In this document: positions 42,033 through 52,424 of the stretch, one piece after another
Position numbering within the stretch: the stretch's first letter is position 1
How the letters are laid out: each line of letters opens with the position of its first letter
From: Acidimicrobiaceae bacterium
GTDB taxonomy: Bacteria; Actinomycetota; Acidimicrobiia; Acidimicrobiales; Aldehydirespiratoraceae
Reading direction: 5' to 3'
Assembly (NCBI GenBank): GCA_009842325.1
Contig: VYFQ01000024.1
Coordinates: forward strand, 62,001-126,000
Length of the DNA stretch: 64,000 nucleotides
Made by a program: the position numbers and the translations under genes
The notes under the pieces: generated by a model
Told to the model about the DNA's origin: nothing
The model's database searches: none
Seen by the model: only the letters and a program-made list of their open reading frames with translations

Positions 42033-43529
42033 TCAGACCGACTCGTAGCCCTCCAGCTCGGCACGCACTGCCCCTGATGCACTGGGCGGGATGCCGGCCA
42101 CGACGACCCTCACCCCACCGGCCGACATCCTCTCGATGATGCGTCGCAGCGCCACCGCCCCGGAGTAGTCGAGCCGTCCCACGCCGGACAGGTCGATCAC
42201 CACCGATGTCAGGTCGCGTTCGGTGGCCAGTTCCTCACGGACCGAGCGCTCCACCTGGGGCACGGTGGCGAACCACATCACGCCCTTGGGCCGCACGGTG
42301 AGGGTCTCATGGTTCCGCTCGGCGGGGGTGATGACCTGCATCTCTCGGTAGAGGTGCACCGCGATGGCCAATCCGATCCCCACCAGCACGCCCCGCTCCA
42401 CCCGGGGCGCGAAGCCGATGGTGGCGAAGGTGGTCCCCGCGCCCACCAGCGCCTGGGGGAAGGAGCCCCACGGCAGGCGCATTATCTCCTTGATGTCGAC
42501 CAGCCGCACCACGACGACTATCACGATCACACCGAGCACCGAGGTGGGCAGGTCCTCCAGAAGGAAGGCGAGCGGCAGCACTGCCAGCACGAAGGCTCCG
42601 GTGATCGCGCCCGACCATGGGCTGGTGGCGCCGGCCAGCCGGTTGAGCGAACTGCGCGAGAAGGAGCCGCCCACCGGGAAGGCGCCCGACACCGCGGACG
42701 CGAGGTTGGCGACGCCCTGGCTCACCATCTCCCGGTTGGCGTTCCACGGCAAGCGGTCGGCCGCGGCGTAGGTGCGGGCGATCGACGCCGGTTCGGCGAA
42801 CCCGACCAGGGCGATCACCGCCGCCGGCAGCAGCAGGCCCGGTGCCTCCGACCACGGGAAGTCCAGGCTCAGCGGTATGAACCCGCCGTCGAGGTCGCCG
42901 ACCTGCGAGCCCGCGTAGTCGCTGGTGCCAGCCAAGATCACGCCGGCGATGACTGCCACCAGCACACCGGGGAACAAGCGGTGGATGTGGCGACCGCCGA
43001 GCATCAGGCACACCGTTATCGCAGCGAAGGCGATGGCCGACCAGCGCCATTCGTCGGGCCGGCCCAGAGCCCGCACCGCGGCGGCCAGCACCTGCCCGTC
43101 GGGGTAGACATCGAAGATCTTGGGGAGCTGCGAGGCGATGATCACGACGGCGGCTCCGGCGGTGAATCCGGTGACGACCGGCTCCGACAGCACGTAGGCG
43201 ACCCGACCCATTCGGGCCACGCCCAGCAGCACCCGTATGACGCCCACCAGCAGGGCCAGTAGAGCCGCGCTCTGGATGTAGGCGGCCCCGCCCGGCTCGG
43301 CCACCCCGGACAGCGCCCCGAGGGTGAGCAGCGCAGTCAAGGCCACCGGTCCGGTCTGCAGGTATCTCGACGACACGAAGAACGCGGCCAGCAGCGACGG
43401 CAGTGCCGTCGCATACAGGCCGTAGTGGGGTGGAAGTCCAGCCAGTTCGGCATAGGCCAGCGACTGCGGGATGGCGACAAGGGCCACGGACACCCCAGCT
43501 ATCAGGTCACCGGTGCTCGGACGGGACAT
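42033..43529 (-). CDS. SulP family anion transporter with STAS domain
   Basis: 498-aa inner-membrane transporter for sulfate, bicarbonate or dicarboxylates. Begins SRPSTGDLIAGVSVALVAIP with the SulP signature continuing SLAYAELAGLPPHYGLYATA. About 12-14 membrane segments run to about residue 390, including GAFPVGGSFSRSSLNRLAGA. A C-terminal STAS domain follows (VIDLSGVGRLDYSGAVALRR). The specific anion cannot be assigned. Its stop is close to the desaturase start (21 bases), so the two may be cotranscribed. Confidence 0.9.
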   Translation of the reverse strand: MSRPSTGDLIAGVSVALVAIPQSLAYAELAGLPPHYGLYATALPSLLAAFFVSSRYLQTGPVALTALLTLGALSGVAEPGGAAYIQSAALLALLVGVIRVLLGVARMGRVAYVLSEPVVTGFTAGAAVVIIASQLPKIFDVYPDGQVLAAAVRALGRPDEWRWSAIAFAAITVCLMLGGRHIHRLFPGVLVAVIAGVILAGTSDYAGSQVGDLDGGFIPLSLDFPWSEAPGLLLPAAVIALVGFAEPASIARTYAAADRLPWNANREMVSQGVANLASAVSGAFPVGGSFSRSSLNRLAGATSPWSGAITGAFVLAVLPLAFLLEDLPTSVLGVIVIVVVVRLVDIKEIMRLPWGSFPQALVGAGTTFATIGFAPRVERGVLVGIGLAIAVHLYREMQVITPAERNHETLTVRPKGVMWFATVPQVERSVREELATERDLTSVVIDLSGVGRLDYSGAVALRRIIERMSAGGVRVVVAGIPPSASGAVRAELEGYESV

Positions 43530-43566
43530 GGGGTCAGGCTACGAGCAGCGGTAGTGTGCGTTGTCG

Positions 43567-43968
43567 ATGACCGCCGAGCGGACTCCCGCCCACATGCCCG
43601 TGTTCCCTTCTGACGAGTGGGTGGACTGGCTCGACGCCGCCCTGTCGGAGTGCCGCGTCGACGACACAGTCGGTTTGGTGCTGGAGTACCACGCTTCCGG
43701 CGATGACGCCTCCGTCTTCTGCTGGCATGTGCGCATCGCCTCCGGTCGGGTGTCGGCCGCAGTCGGGCGCGCCGGCGCGGCGCACGGTCAACCCGTCGTG
43801 ACGCTGGCTTCGGATCGCGACACGGCTCGAGCGATCGCGATCGAGGGCGAATCCGCCCAACGCGCCTTCGCCGAGGGGCGGCTGCGATTCAGCGGAGATC
43901 CCCGGCTGCTGCTCGCGGCCCGCCCGGCCATGGAGGCCATCGGCGCCGTCCTGGCCGGGGCGGCCTGA
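43567..43968 (+). CDS. SCP2/sterol-carrier-like small protein
   Basis: 133 aa from the ATG at 43567 (an in-frame TTG lies at 43561). Single-domain alpha/beta protein with blocks WLDAALSECRVDDTVGLVLE, WHVRIASGRVSAAVGRAG and AIAIEGESAQRAFAEGRLRF, then LLLAARPAMEAIGAVLAG. The pattern of a strand-rich half followed by an AQ..F..G.L.. helix matches SCP2-type lipid-binding proteins. Divergent from the SulP gene with only 37 bases between the starts. Confidence 0.72.
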   Translation: MTAERTPAHMPVFPSDEWVDWLDAALSECRVDDTVGLVLEYHASGDDASVFCWHVRIASGRVSAAVGRAGAAHGQPVVTLASDRDTARAIAIEGESAQRAFAEGRLRFSGDPRLLLAARPAMEAIGAVLAGAA

Positions 43969-43986
43969 CGACGCAGGCCCGGCCTC

Positions 43987-44850
43987 CTACTTCAGGAACC
44001 GGCTTGTGGTGTTGTCGGCCAGCACCTTGCCGCCCGTCTGGCAAGTCGGGCAATAGGCCACCCGGTAGCGGCGGTATTCGACCGAGCGCACCGCGTCACC
44101 GCATGCCGGGCACGGCTCGCCCACTCGATGGTGGACGTCGCTGGGGCGATCCTGGGAGCGGCCCATGTCCTCGCGCTCCCGCTCCGCGGCCAGACCCCTG
44201 GCGATGGATATGGCGATGGCGGCATGCAGACGATCGACAGCCTCGCCGTCGAGGCGCGACGTGTTGGCGAAGGGTGAGATCCGGGCGGAGTGGAGTATCT
44301 CGTTGGCGAGCAGGCGGCCAATCCCGGCCAGATGCGACTGATCTCGCAGGAAGCCGTGCACGCGCTCGCTGGACGCGGTCAGGCGCTGGGCGAGCTCGTC
44401 GCGGCCGATGGTGTGGGCGTCGGGTCCGAGCCGCGCCAGCGGCTCGACCGCTCCCGGGTCGCCGGCCAGCAGCCAGACGCCGGCTCGGCGCTCCGTGCCG
44501 GCCTCGGTGAGCAGAAGGGCCGGGCCGTCGGCGAAGGTCCAGCGGGCCATGCCGCCGCGGGGCTTGCGGTCCTGCTTGGTGTCGATGCGCAGCCGGCCTG
44601 CCTGCATGAGATGGACCACGAACGTGAGATCCGAGGCTTCGTGCCCGCCGTCACTCTCACCGAAGCGCAGCAGAAGGTACTTGCCCCGGTGGCCGACCTC
44701 CTTGAGCGCCTTGCTCGCGGCCGTTGCGGGCCTGGGGTCGAAGGTCTTGAGCACAGCCGGGTGCATCGGCTCGAACCGGGCCAGCGGTGTTCCGGCGAAC
44801 GCGGCCGACAGCCGCTCGGCGTGGGCTGCAACCTCCGGAAGCTCAGGCAC
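43987..44850 (-). CDS. Fpg/Nei family DNA glycosylase
   Basis: 287-aa bifunctional glycosylase/AP lyase of base-excision repair. N-terminal PELPEV (catalytic Pro2 and Glu3), conserved VGHRGKYLLLRF with the catalytic Lys, helix-two-turn-helix region DQSHLAGIGRLLANEILH, and a C-terminal zinc finger (PCPACGDAV, then YCPTCQTGG). GTG start at 44850. The repeat at 44867-44912 lies just upstream. Confidence 0.9.
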   Translation of the reverse strand: MPELPEVAAHAERLSAAFAGTPLARFEPMHPAVLKTFDPRPATAASKALKEVGHRGKYLLLRFGESDGGHEASDLTFVVHLMQAGRLRIDTKQDRKPRGGMARWTFADGPALLLTEAGTERRAGVWLLAGDPGAVEPLARLGPDAHTIGRDELAQRLTASSERVHGFLRDQSHLAGIGRLLANEILHSARISPFANTSRLDGEAVDRLHAAIAISIARGLAAEREREDMGRSQDRPSDVHHRVGEPCPACGDAVRSVEYRRYRVAYCPTCQTGGKVLADNTTSRFLK

Positions 44851-44866
44851 GGCGAGCGCCGATCCG

Positions 44867-44912
44867 AATTGGCAGCGATTGGCGCCCTATAGGGGTCAGA
44901 CTGCTGCCAATT
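44867..44912. repeat. 46-bp double palindrome, copy 1 (3' of mdh)
   Basis: Outer arms AATTGGCAGC (44867-44876) and GCTGCCAATT (44903-44912) are perfect reverse complements. The centre holds the self-complementary CCCTATAGGG. It lies 11 bases after the mdh stop on the minus strand and 16 bases before the glycosylase start. A copy of the same length and arms is found at 49521-49566, again just after a TCA-cycle dehydrogenase gene; the two match at about 37-38 of 46 positions. Confidence 0.85.
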
Positions 44913-44923
44913 CCCACGGCCGC

Positions 44924-45910
44924 CTAGATGAGACCCAGCGCGGCCACTGTGTCGTGCTCGGCGGCCAGCTCGGCCACGGAGGCGTCGATGCGGGCCCGCG
45001 AGAAGCCGTCGATCTCCAGGCCGCCGACGATCTGGTATTCGCCGCGGGCGCATGTGGCTGGGAACGACGAGATCAGCCCTTCGGGCACGCCATAGCTGCC
45101 GTCGGAGGGGACCGCCATCGAGACCCAGTCGCCCGGCGGCGTGCCCAGCATCCAGTCGCGTACGTGGTCGACGGCCGCGTTGGCCGCGGAGGCCGCCGAT
45201 GACGCGCCCCGGGCCTCGATTATGGCCGCGCCCCGCTGCTGCACGGTGGGTATGAACATCCCTTCGAGCCACTCCTGGTCGTCCACGAGGCCCGCAGCGT
45301 TGCGACCATCCACCTCGCAGTGGAACAGGTCGGGGTACTGGGTGGCGGAGTGGTTGCCCCAGATCGTCATCTTGCGGACATCGCCCACGGTGGAGCCCAC
45401 CCGGGCGGCGAGCTGGGCCTTGGCCCGGTTGTGGTCGAGGCGGGTCATGGCCGTGAACCGCTCGCGCGGCACCCCCGCCGCGTTGTTCATGGCGATCAGG
45501 CAGTTGGTGTTGGCGGGGTTGCCCACCACCAGCACCCTGAGATCATCAGCGGCACGGGCGGCCAGAGCCCGGCCCTGAACGGTGAAGATCGCGCCGTTGG
45601 CCTCCAGCAAGTCCTTGCGCTCCATGCCCTTGGTGCGAGGCCGGGAGCCCACCAGCAGGGCGATCTGGACGCCGTCGAAGGCCTCTTCGGGGTCGTCGCT
45701 GAGCACCATGCCGGCCAGCAGCCCGAAGGCGCAGTCGTCGAGCTCCATGGCCACGCCCCGCAGGGCGTCCATGGCCGGCGGTATCTCCAGCATCTGGAGG
45801 ATCACCGGCTGATCGGGTCCGAGCATCGAGCCCGAGGCGATGCGGAACAGCAGGCTGTAACCGATCTGCCCGGCCGCTCCGGTGACAGCCACTCTCACTG
45901 GATCACGCAT
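44924..45910 (-). CDS. mdh: Malate dehydrogenase
   Basis: 328-aa NAD-dependent TCA-cycle enzyme of the cytosolic-MDH-like type. NAD-binding motif [20 protein letters not shown], substrate-binding Arg in [31 protein letters not shown], catalytic Asp/Arg region [14 protein letters not shown] and catalytic His in [12 protein letters not shown]. The ATG at 45910 is chosen; a GTG three codons upstream is also possible. Followed 11 bases after its stop by palindrome copy 1. Confidence 0.95.
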   Translation of the reverse strand: MRDPVRVAVTGAAGQIGYSLLFRIASGSMLGPDQPVILQMLEIPPAMDALRGVAMELDDCAFGLLAGMVLSDDPEEAFDGVQIALLVGSRPRTKGMERKDLLEANGAIFTVQGRALAARAADDLRVLVVGNPANTNCLIAMNNAAGVPRERFTAMTRLDHNRAKAQLAARVGSTVGDVRKMTIWGNHSATQYPDLFHCEVDGRNAAGLVDDQEWLEGMFIPTVQQRGAAIIEARGASSAASAANAAVDHVRDWMLGTPPGDWVSMAVPSDGSYGVPEGLISSFPATCARGEYQIVGGLEIDGFSRARIDASVAELAAEHDTVAALGLI

Positions 45911-45940
45911 GGCGGGCACGGTAGCCGGTGCGGGACGCCC

Positions 45941-47749
45941 TCAGCCGGGCTGAGCCTTGACCCTGACCGCTGTCTGGCGGGTGTTGCCTACCCAGGACCG
46001 GTGCAGCCGGGCGTACGCGCCGCCGGCAGCGACCAGATCGCGGTGGGTGCCCTGCTCCACGACACGGCCGTCGTCGAACACCAGCACCAGGTCGGCGCGC
46101 TCGGCGGTGCTCAAGCGGTGGGCCACCGACACCGTCGTGCGACCGACCGCCAGATGGGCCATGGCCGCGGCTAGGGCCTCCTCGGTCTCGGGGTCCACTG
46201 CGGAGGTGGCCTCGTCCAGGATCAGCAGGCCTGGATCGGCGACCTGAGCCCGGGCCAGCGCCACCAGCTGGCGCTCGCCGACCGACAGCCGCCCGCCTCG
46301 CTGGCCCACCGGAGTCTGCATTCCTGCCGGAAGCTCTTCGACCCAGCCCCGCAGCCCCAGCTCGTCGATGGCCGCGGCCGCGTCGGCTGCGGTGGCATCG
46401 GGCCGGCCGTAGCGGATGTTGTCCTCGATGGTGGTCGCGAACAGGAAGCCATCCTGGGGGACCATGCGAATGCCTCGTCGGCGGGCCTCGGGCGCCACTT
46501 CCCGCAAGTCCACCCCGCCGACCCGGATCTCTCCGGCGGCGGGATCCGCCAGCCGGGCCAGCAGGCGAGCGAAGGTGGTCTTGCCCGAGCCGGTCTCTCC
46601 CACCACCGCTACGTCCGCATCGGCCGGTATCGACACGTCCACGTCCCGCAGGACCAGTCCTCCCGTCCGGTAGGCGAAGTCCACGGACCGTACCTCGACG
46701 GCAAGCGGGCCCCCTGGCAGCGACCTTGCCTCGGAGGGTGCCGGCTCGACCACCTCGACGGGCGTGTCGAGAACTCCCAGAACCTTCCACCATGCCGCCA
46801 AGGCCGCCTGGGTATTGTCGAACACCTCGCCGATCTCCGAGATCGGCCTCATCAAGAGCCGCACAAGGAACACGAACGCCACCAACCCTCCGGCGCCGAT
46901 GCCCAACTCCTCGCTCCACGTCACCCCGGCGACGAGGGCGGCAGCCAGGGCCACCGACGAGACCAGGTCGACCGTCGGCATCAGAAATGCCCACCACTTG
47001 AAGGCGGACATCTGGGCCTCGTACTGGCGGTCCACGGCGTGGTCGAGGCGGGCCCGGACAGCGCCGCGGTACCCGTATGCCCGTATCACCGCCGCGGCCG
47101 ACACCGTCTCGCTGGCGTGGCCCATGGTGTCGGCCACCCGGTCGCGCACCCGGGAGTGGGCCGCGATCTGGCGGCGCTGCACCCAGCGCATGAACGGCAA
47201 GAGCAGTAAGTGCAGGACGAGCACCAGCAGCGTGAGCTGCCAGCTGTAGAACAGCATCACTGCCAGCGTCGCCACAATCAGCACCGGGTTGATGGTCCAG
47301 GACATGGCGCCCCACTGCATGAAGATGGCCATGGCCTCAATGTCGCTCGTCACCCGGGCCACCAGAACCCCCCGGCGCGTCTCGGTGTGGGTGGCCAGGC
47401 TCAGCCGGTGAATGTGCTCGAACGCCCTGACCCTCAGGCCGAGCAGCACCGACTCGGCCATGCGCACCAGCCGGATGAGGGCGAAGCGGCTGGCCGCGGC
47501 GACCACCAGCACCGCACCGAGAGCGGCCAGCGACAGGGCCCACACCACACCGGGCCGGTAGCCGTCGGGGCCGATCACGCCGTGGTCGAGCACGAGTTGC
47601 ACCATGACCGGAACGATCAGCCTGCCGACGGCGGCAAACAGCCCCACCGCGGCGACCACCGGGAGTCCTCGACGCAATTCCGGGCTCATGGCGAAGCCGC
47701 GGCGCAGCACTCGGAGTGCTCGGACCTCGGTCTCCGGTTGGTCGCTCAC
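45941..47749 (-). CDS. ABC exporter half-transporter (consensus ATPase partner)
   Basis: 602-aa membrane-ATPase fusion of the multidrug/lipid exporter type. Six membrane helices in residues about 20-310, then Walker A VGETGSGKTTFARL, a degenerate signature LSVGERQLVALARA, Walker B LLILDEATSAVD with the catalytic Glu, and the switch His in SVAHRLSTAERADLV. Its ATG overlaps the stop of the partner gene by four bases (47746-47749). The intact Glu here and intact LSGGQ in the partner would form the active site of a heterodimer. Substrate unknown. Confidence 0.92.
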   Translation of the reverse strand: MSDQPETEVRALRVLRRGFAMSPELRRGLPVVAAVGLFAAVGRLIVPVMVQLVLDHGVIGPDGYRPGVVWALSLAALGAVLVVAAASRFALIRLVRMAESVLLGLRVRAFEHIHRLSLATHTETRRGVLVARVTSDIEAMAIFMQWGAMSWTINPVLIVATLAVMLFYSWQLTLLVLVLHLLLLPFMRWVQRRQIAAHSRVRDRVADTMGHASETVSAAAVIRAYGYRGAVRARLDHAVDRQYEAQMSAFKWWAFLMPTVDLVSSVALAAALVAGVTWSEELGIGAGGLVAFVFLVRLLMRPISEIGEVFDNTQAALAAWWKVLGVLDTPVEVVEPAPSEARSLPGGPLAVEVRSVDFAYRTGGLVLRDVDVSIPADADVAVVGETGSGKTTFARLLARLADPAAGEIRVGGVDLREVAPEARRRGIRMVPQDGFLFATTIEDNIRYGRPDATAADAAAAIDELGLRGWVEELPAGMQTPVGQRGGRLSVGERQLVALARAQVADPGLLILDEATSAVDPETEEALAAAMAHLAVGRTTVSVAHRLSTAERADLVLVFDDGRVVEQGTHRDLVAAGGAYARLHRSWVGNTRQTAVRVKAQPG

Positions 47750-49518
47750 GGGACTTCGGCCTGCTCGTAGGCCGATACCAGCGACCGGTAGTCGTCGATG
47801 TCCAGCAGCTCATCGTGGGTACCGGTGGCAACGATCCTGCCGCCGGCCAGGTACGCAACCCGGTCGGCGAGCTCGATCGTGGAGATCCTGTGCGCTACCA
47901 CCAGCACCGTGGTGTCGAGATCGCGGCGGAGGTTGGCGAGGATCTCACCCTCCACGACGGGGTCGACCGCGCTGGTGGCGTCATCGAGCATGAGCAGCCG
48001 GGGCGAGCGGACGAGGGCGCGGGCCAGGGCCACCCGCTGCCGCTGGCCACCGGAGAGGGTCACACCCCGTTCCCCCACCACGGTGGAGCCACCGTCGGGC
48101 AGGGCGTCCACGAAGGTGCCCGCAGCCGCCGAGTCCAGCGCGGCGGTCACGTCGGCCGGTGAGCGTCCCCACTGCAGGCCGACGTTCTCGGCGACCGAAT
48201 CGGCAAACAGGAACGCCTCCTGGAACACCAGCGCGACTGCACTGTGGAACTCTTTGGACGGAACGTCTTGCAGAGCCGCGCCCGAGAGGTGAATCGAGCC
48301 GCCGGCCACAGAGTTGAGACCAGCCACGGTCTCGAGCAGCGTCGACTTGCCCGAGCCGGTCGCGCCCACTAACGCCACCGTCTCGCCGGGGCTGACGGCA
48401 AGCGACAACCCGTCGAGGACTAGCCGCGATCCGTAGCGGACCGCAAGGCTGTCAATCTGTAGACCGAGCGGACCCGGAGGCAGCACCGGGCCGTTGCCCA
48501 CGGGCTCGGCTGATGGCTCGAGAGGCCGGTCCAGGACTCGGTCCACTCGCTCCAGCGACACCACCGAACGGGGCATCTCCTCCAGGAAGAACCCGACGAT
48601 GAACAGCGGCAGGGCGAGCAGCGAGAACAGGGTCGCGGCCAGCACCAGGTCACCGGGCGTAGCGGAGCCCCGCCCCACCAGCCATGCTCCAACCAGCAGC
48701 AGAACGATGGCTCCCACCGTGGGCAGGGCGTCTATGGAGGGCTCGAAGCTGGCTCGCATCCGACCCACCCGGATGCGCTCGTCGCGGAGCCGCGCCGACG
48801 CGGCCCTCATGCGCTCCACCTCGATGGGCTCCCGACCGAGAGTCTTCACCACGACCGCTCCATCGAAGCTCTCGTGGGCGACCTCCGACACCTCGCCGAC
48901 CCTCCGCTGGACTTCGGCCGAAGGCGCCTCGACCATGCGCGTGTAGACCCTGCTGATCACCGCCAGCGCCGGGAACACGATCGCCGCGATCAGCGCCAGC
49001 AGCGGATGGGCGGCGAACAGGGCGGCCATCGTGACCACCACGAGAACCACCACGCTGACGGCGAACGCCAGGGGCTTGAGCACCATGGTGGCCGTGTTGA
49101 CGTCGGAGTCGGCATGGGCGAGCAACTCGCCCGGGTCGCGCTCTCGGTGGAAGTCCATGGGCAGGTCGATGTAGCGGTGAAGGAGGGCGCGCCGCCAGTC
49201 ACGCTGGGTTCGCAGCTCGGCCATGGCCAGGAACCACCGGCGCATCAGCACCGAGATCCCGCTGGCCACCGAGACTCCGATCACCATCGCGGCGGCCACG
49301 GCCGGGCCGGTCCGCTCGGACTCCGGCGCGATGATCACGTTGTCGGTGATCCAGCCCAGCAGCCAGGCGGTCCCCACGGTGGCCGCGACGAACCCGAGGG
49401 CGCCGAGCAGGGCCACGAGATGCGGGACGGGATGGGCCCGCACCGACCGCATGATCAGCCGGTAGCCCCGGTGGGCCAGGCTGTCGCGGGAAGCGCTCAC
49501 TGCGAACCCATCTGTCAT
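47746..49518 (-). CDS. ABC exporter half-transporter (degenerate Walker B partner)
   Basis: 590-aa partner of the preceding half-transporter. Six membrane helices (for example HLVALLGALGFVAATVGTAW), Walker A VGATGSGKSTLLE, canonical signature LSGGQRQRVALARALV, and Walker B LLMLDDATSAVDP in which the catalytic Glu is replaced by Asp, as in heterodimeric exporters with one inactive site. The ATG at 49518 stands two bases after palindrome copy 2, leaving no room for an ordinary ribosome-binding site. Confidence 0.92.
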   Translation of the reverse strand: MTDGFAVSASRDSLAHRGYRLIMRSVRAHPVPHLVALLGALGFVAATVGTAWLLGWITDNVIIAPESERTGPAVAAAMVIGVSVASGISVLMRRWFLAMAELRTQRDWRRALLHRYIDLPMDFHRERDPGELLAHADSDVNTATMVLKPLAFAVSVVVLVVVTMAALFAAHPLLALIAAIVFPALAVISRVYTRMVEAPSAEVQRRVGEVSEVAHESFDGAVVVKTLGREPIEVERMRAASARLRDERIRVGRMRASFEPSIDALPTVGAIVLLLVGAWLVGRGSATPGDLVLAATLFSLLALPLFIVGFFLEEMPRSVVSLERVDRVLDRPLEPSAEPVGNGPVLPPGPLGLQIDSLAVRYGSRLVLDGLSLAVSPGETVALVGATGSGKSTLLETVAGLNSVAGGSIHLSGAALQDVPSKEFHSAVALVFQEAFLFADSVAENVGLQWGRSPADVTAALDSAAAGTFVDALPDGGSTVVGERGVTLSGGQRQRVALARALVRSPRLLMLDDATSAVDPVVEGEILANLRRDLDTTVLVVAHRISTIELADRVAYLAGGRIVATGTHDELLDIDDYRSLVSAYEQAEVP

Positions 49519-49520
49519 TC

Positions 49521-49566
49521 AATTGGCAGCAGAACGCGCCCTATAGGGGGCAAAACGCTGCCAATT
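49521..49566. repeat. 46-bp double palindrome, copy 2 (3' of icd)
   Basis: Same outer arms AATTGGCAGC (49521-49530) and GCTGCCAATT (49557-49566), and the same CCCTATAGGG centre and spacing, as copy 1. It starts 13 bases after the icd stop on the minus strand and ends two bases before the ABC exporter ATG, so it occupies the entire intercistronic region and the place of the ribosome site. Confidence 0.85.
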
Positions 49567-49579
49567 CCCGACAAGTGCG

Positions 49580-50776
<1,197 letters not shown>

Positions 50777-50812
50777 ATGTGCCGAGGCTACCGGCGGCCC
50801 GTATCGGCCCGT

Positions 50813-51484
50813 TCACCCCGCCAGCGCCTGGGCCTCGTCGAAGACGTCTTGGAGGCGCTCGCGCACCATCTCGGAGAATCGGCTCATCTGGGGGCGGGTC
50901 ATGCGACCATCCGGCGGACGGATGGGCGGTCCGGCCACCATGGCCACCCTGACCGGCCGGGGCATCCGGGTGCCGGTGCTCATCGCGGCCTCAGTTCCGG
51001 CGATGCCGATCGGCACGATGGCCGCCCCGGTTCGCGACGCTAGGTAGCTCACGCCGTCGAACACCTCGCCCACCTGAGTCCCCGACTGGCGGGTTCCCTC
51101 GGGGAACACCACCATCTGCTCACCCGCCTCCAGCATCTTGACCGCCTCCCGCATCGCCTCCCGGTCGGCCACGCCCCGGCGGACGGGGAACGCTCCAAGT
51201 GCGGCCAGGAACGCTCCGAAGTACCGGTTGGCGAACAGGGACTCCTTGGACAGCGCCCGCAGGCGGCGGCGGCTCATCCCGGACAGCAGCGGAGTGTCGA
51301 GGTTGGACCGGTGGACGGGAGCCACGATCACCGGTCCTTCGATGTCGAGATATTCCCGGCCTCGCCGCCGCACCCGGAAGTAGGGGTACAGCACCGTCAT
51401 GATGGTGCGACGCACCGAGCGGTAAACCCACATGGAACTGCGCTTGGCCGCAATGCGCTGGGCCCTCTGTTGCAGGTCGTCCAC
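50813..51484 (-). CDS. Lysophospholipid acyltransferase (PlsC-like)
   Basis: 223-aa membrane-associated acyltransferase of the 1-acyl-glycerol-3-phosphate family. Catalytic HX4D motif HRSNLD (in VIVAPVHRSNLDTPLLSG), block 2 FFPVRRG-like sequence GAFPVRRGVADREAM, and block 3 VVFPEGTRQSG. One amphipathic or hydrophobic N-terminal segment (RTIMTVLYPYFRV). The acyl acceptor is not assignable. Precedes icd on the same strand by 36 bases. Confidence 0.9.
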   Translation of the reverse strand: MDDLQQRAQRIAAKRSSMWVYRSVRRTIMTVLYPYFRVRRRGREYLDIEGPVIVAPVHRSNLDTPLLSGMSRRRLRALSKESLFANRYFGAFLAALGAFPVRRGVADREAMREAVKMLEAGEQMVVFPEGTRQSGTQVGEVFDGVSYLASRTGAAIVPIGIAGTEAAMSTGTRMPRPVRVAMVAGPPIRPPDGRMTRPQMSRFSEMVRERLQDVFDEAQALAG

Positions 51485-51590
51485 CGGACTCCTCTTCGGC
51501 TGGGGATGTCGTGCCGGTTGTCTACCACTCCCCGCGCCGGTGCAGCCGCTGGGGAAGAATGATGCAACGGCTCACAGCGGGAGGCAGGCG

Positions 51591-52370
51591 ATGGGGCAGC
51601 TGGACGGCAGGACTGCGATAGTCACCGGCGCAGGCGATGGCATCGGGCGTTCGGTGGCCCGGGCCTTCGTGGCCGAAGGGGCCAAAGTGCTCGTGGCCGA
51701 GATCGACGAGGATCTCGGCGAGGACGCCGCGGCGGAGTTCGGCGACGCCAGCGAGTTCCTCTCCACCGACGTGGGCGAGCGGGCCGCGGTCGAGGCCATG
51801 GTCGCTCATGCGTCCCAGCGCTGGGGATCGGTGGACATCCTGGTCAACAACGCCTGGGGCGGCGGAGAGGTGAGCCGGGTGGAGCGCAAGTCCGCCGCGG
51901 GGATGGCCCGGGCCCTGGCCGTGGGGTTCTACGGCCCGTTCTGGGCTATGGCGGCGGCGCTGCCGATCATGAAGGCCAACGGCTGGGGCCGGGTCATCAA
52001 CATGTGCTCGCTCAACGGGGTCAACGCCCACATGGGCACGGTCGAGTACAACTCGGCCAAGGAGGCGCTGCGGGCCGCCACCCGCACGGCGGCCCGGGAG
52101 TGGGCGGGATGGGGCATCACCGCCAACATCGTGTGCCCGGCGGCCAAGTCGGCGAGCTTCGACCGGGTGCTGGGCGAACATCCCGAGCTGCTGGCCGCGG
52201 CCGACGCCTCCAACCCGATGGGCCGTATCGGCGACCCGGACCTCGACATTGCCCCGGTGGTGGTCTTCCTGGCCTCGGACGCCAGCCGGTACATGACGGG
52301 CAACACACTGTTCGTCGACGGTGGCGGACACATCAACGGAGCGGCCTGGAGACCCGACCTCGGTGACTGA
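51591..52370 (+). CDS. SDR family oxidoreductase
   Basis: 259-aa short-chain dehydrogenase. Cofactor motif TAIVTGAGDGIGRSVARAF, NNAWGGG, and catalytic Ser (in MCSLNGVNAHMG) with YNSAK thirteen residues later. C-terminal FLASDASRYMTGNTLFVDGG. The ATG at 51591 has GGGAGG upstream; the longer frame from 51432 overlaps the divergent acyltransferase. Followed by an enoyl-CoA hydratase gene, so an acyl-CoA or steroid-like substrate is plausible. Confidence 0.92.
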   Translation: MGQLDGRTAIVTGAGDGIGRSVARAFVAEGAKVLVAEIDEDLGEDAAAEFGDASEFLSTDVGERAAVEAMVAHASQRWGSVDILVNNAWGGGEVSRVERKSAAGMARALAVGFYGPFWAMAAALPIMKANGWGRVINMCSLNGVNAHMGTVEYNSAKEALRAATRTAAREWAGWGITANIVCPAAKSASFDRVLGEHPELLAAADASNPMGRIGDPDLDIAPVVVFLASDASRYMTGNTLFVDGGGHINGAAWRPDLGD

Positions 52371-52424
52371 GCCCGCTGCCTGGACGGAACCGGCCGCCGG
52401 GGCGGAGGCTGATACCGTCGCCCC

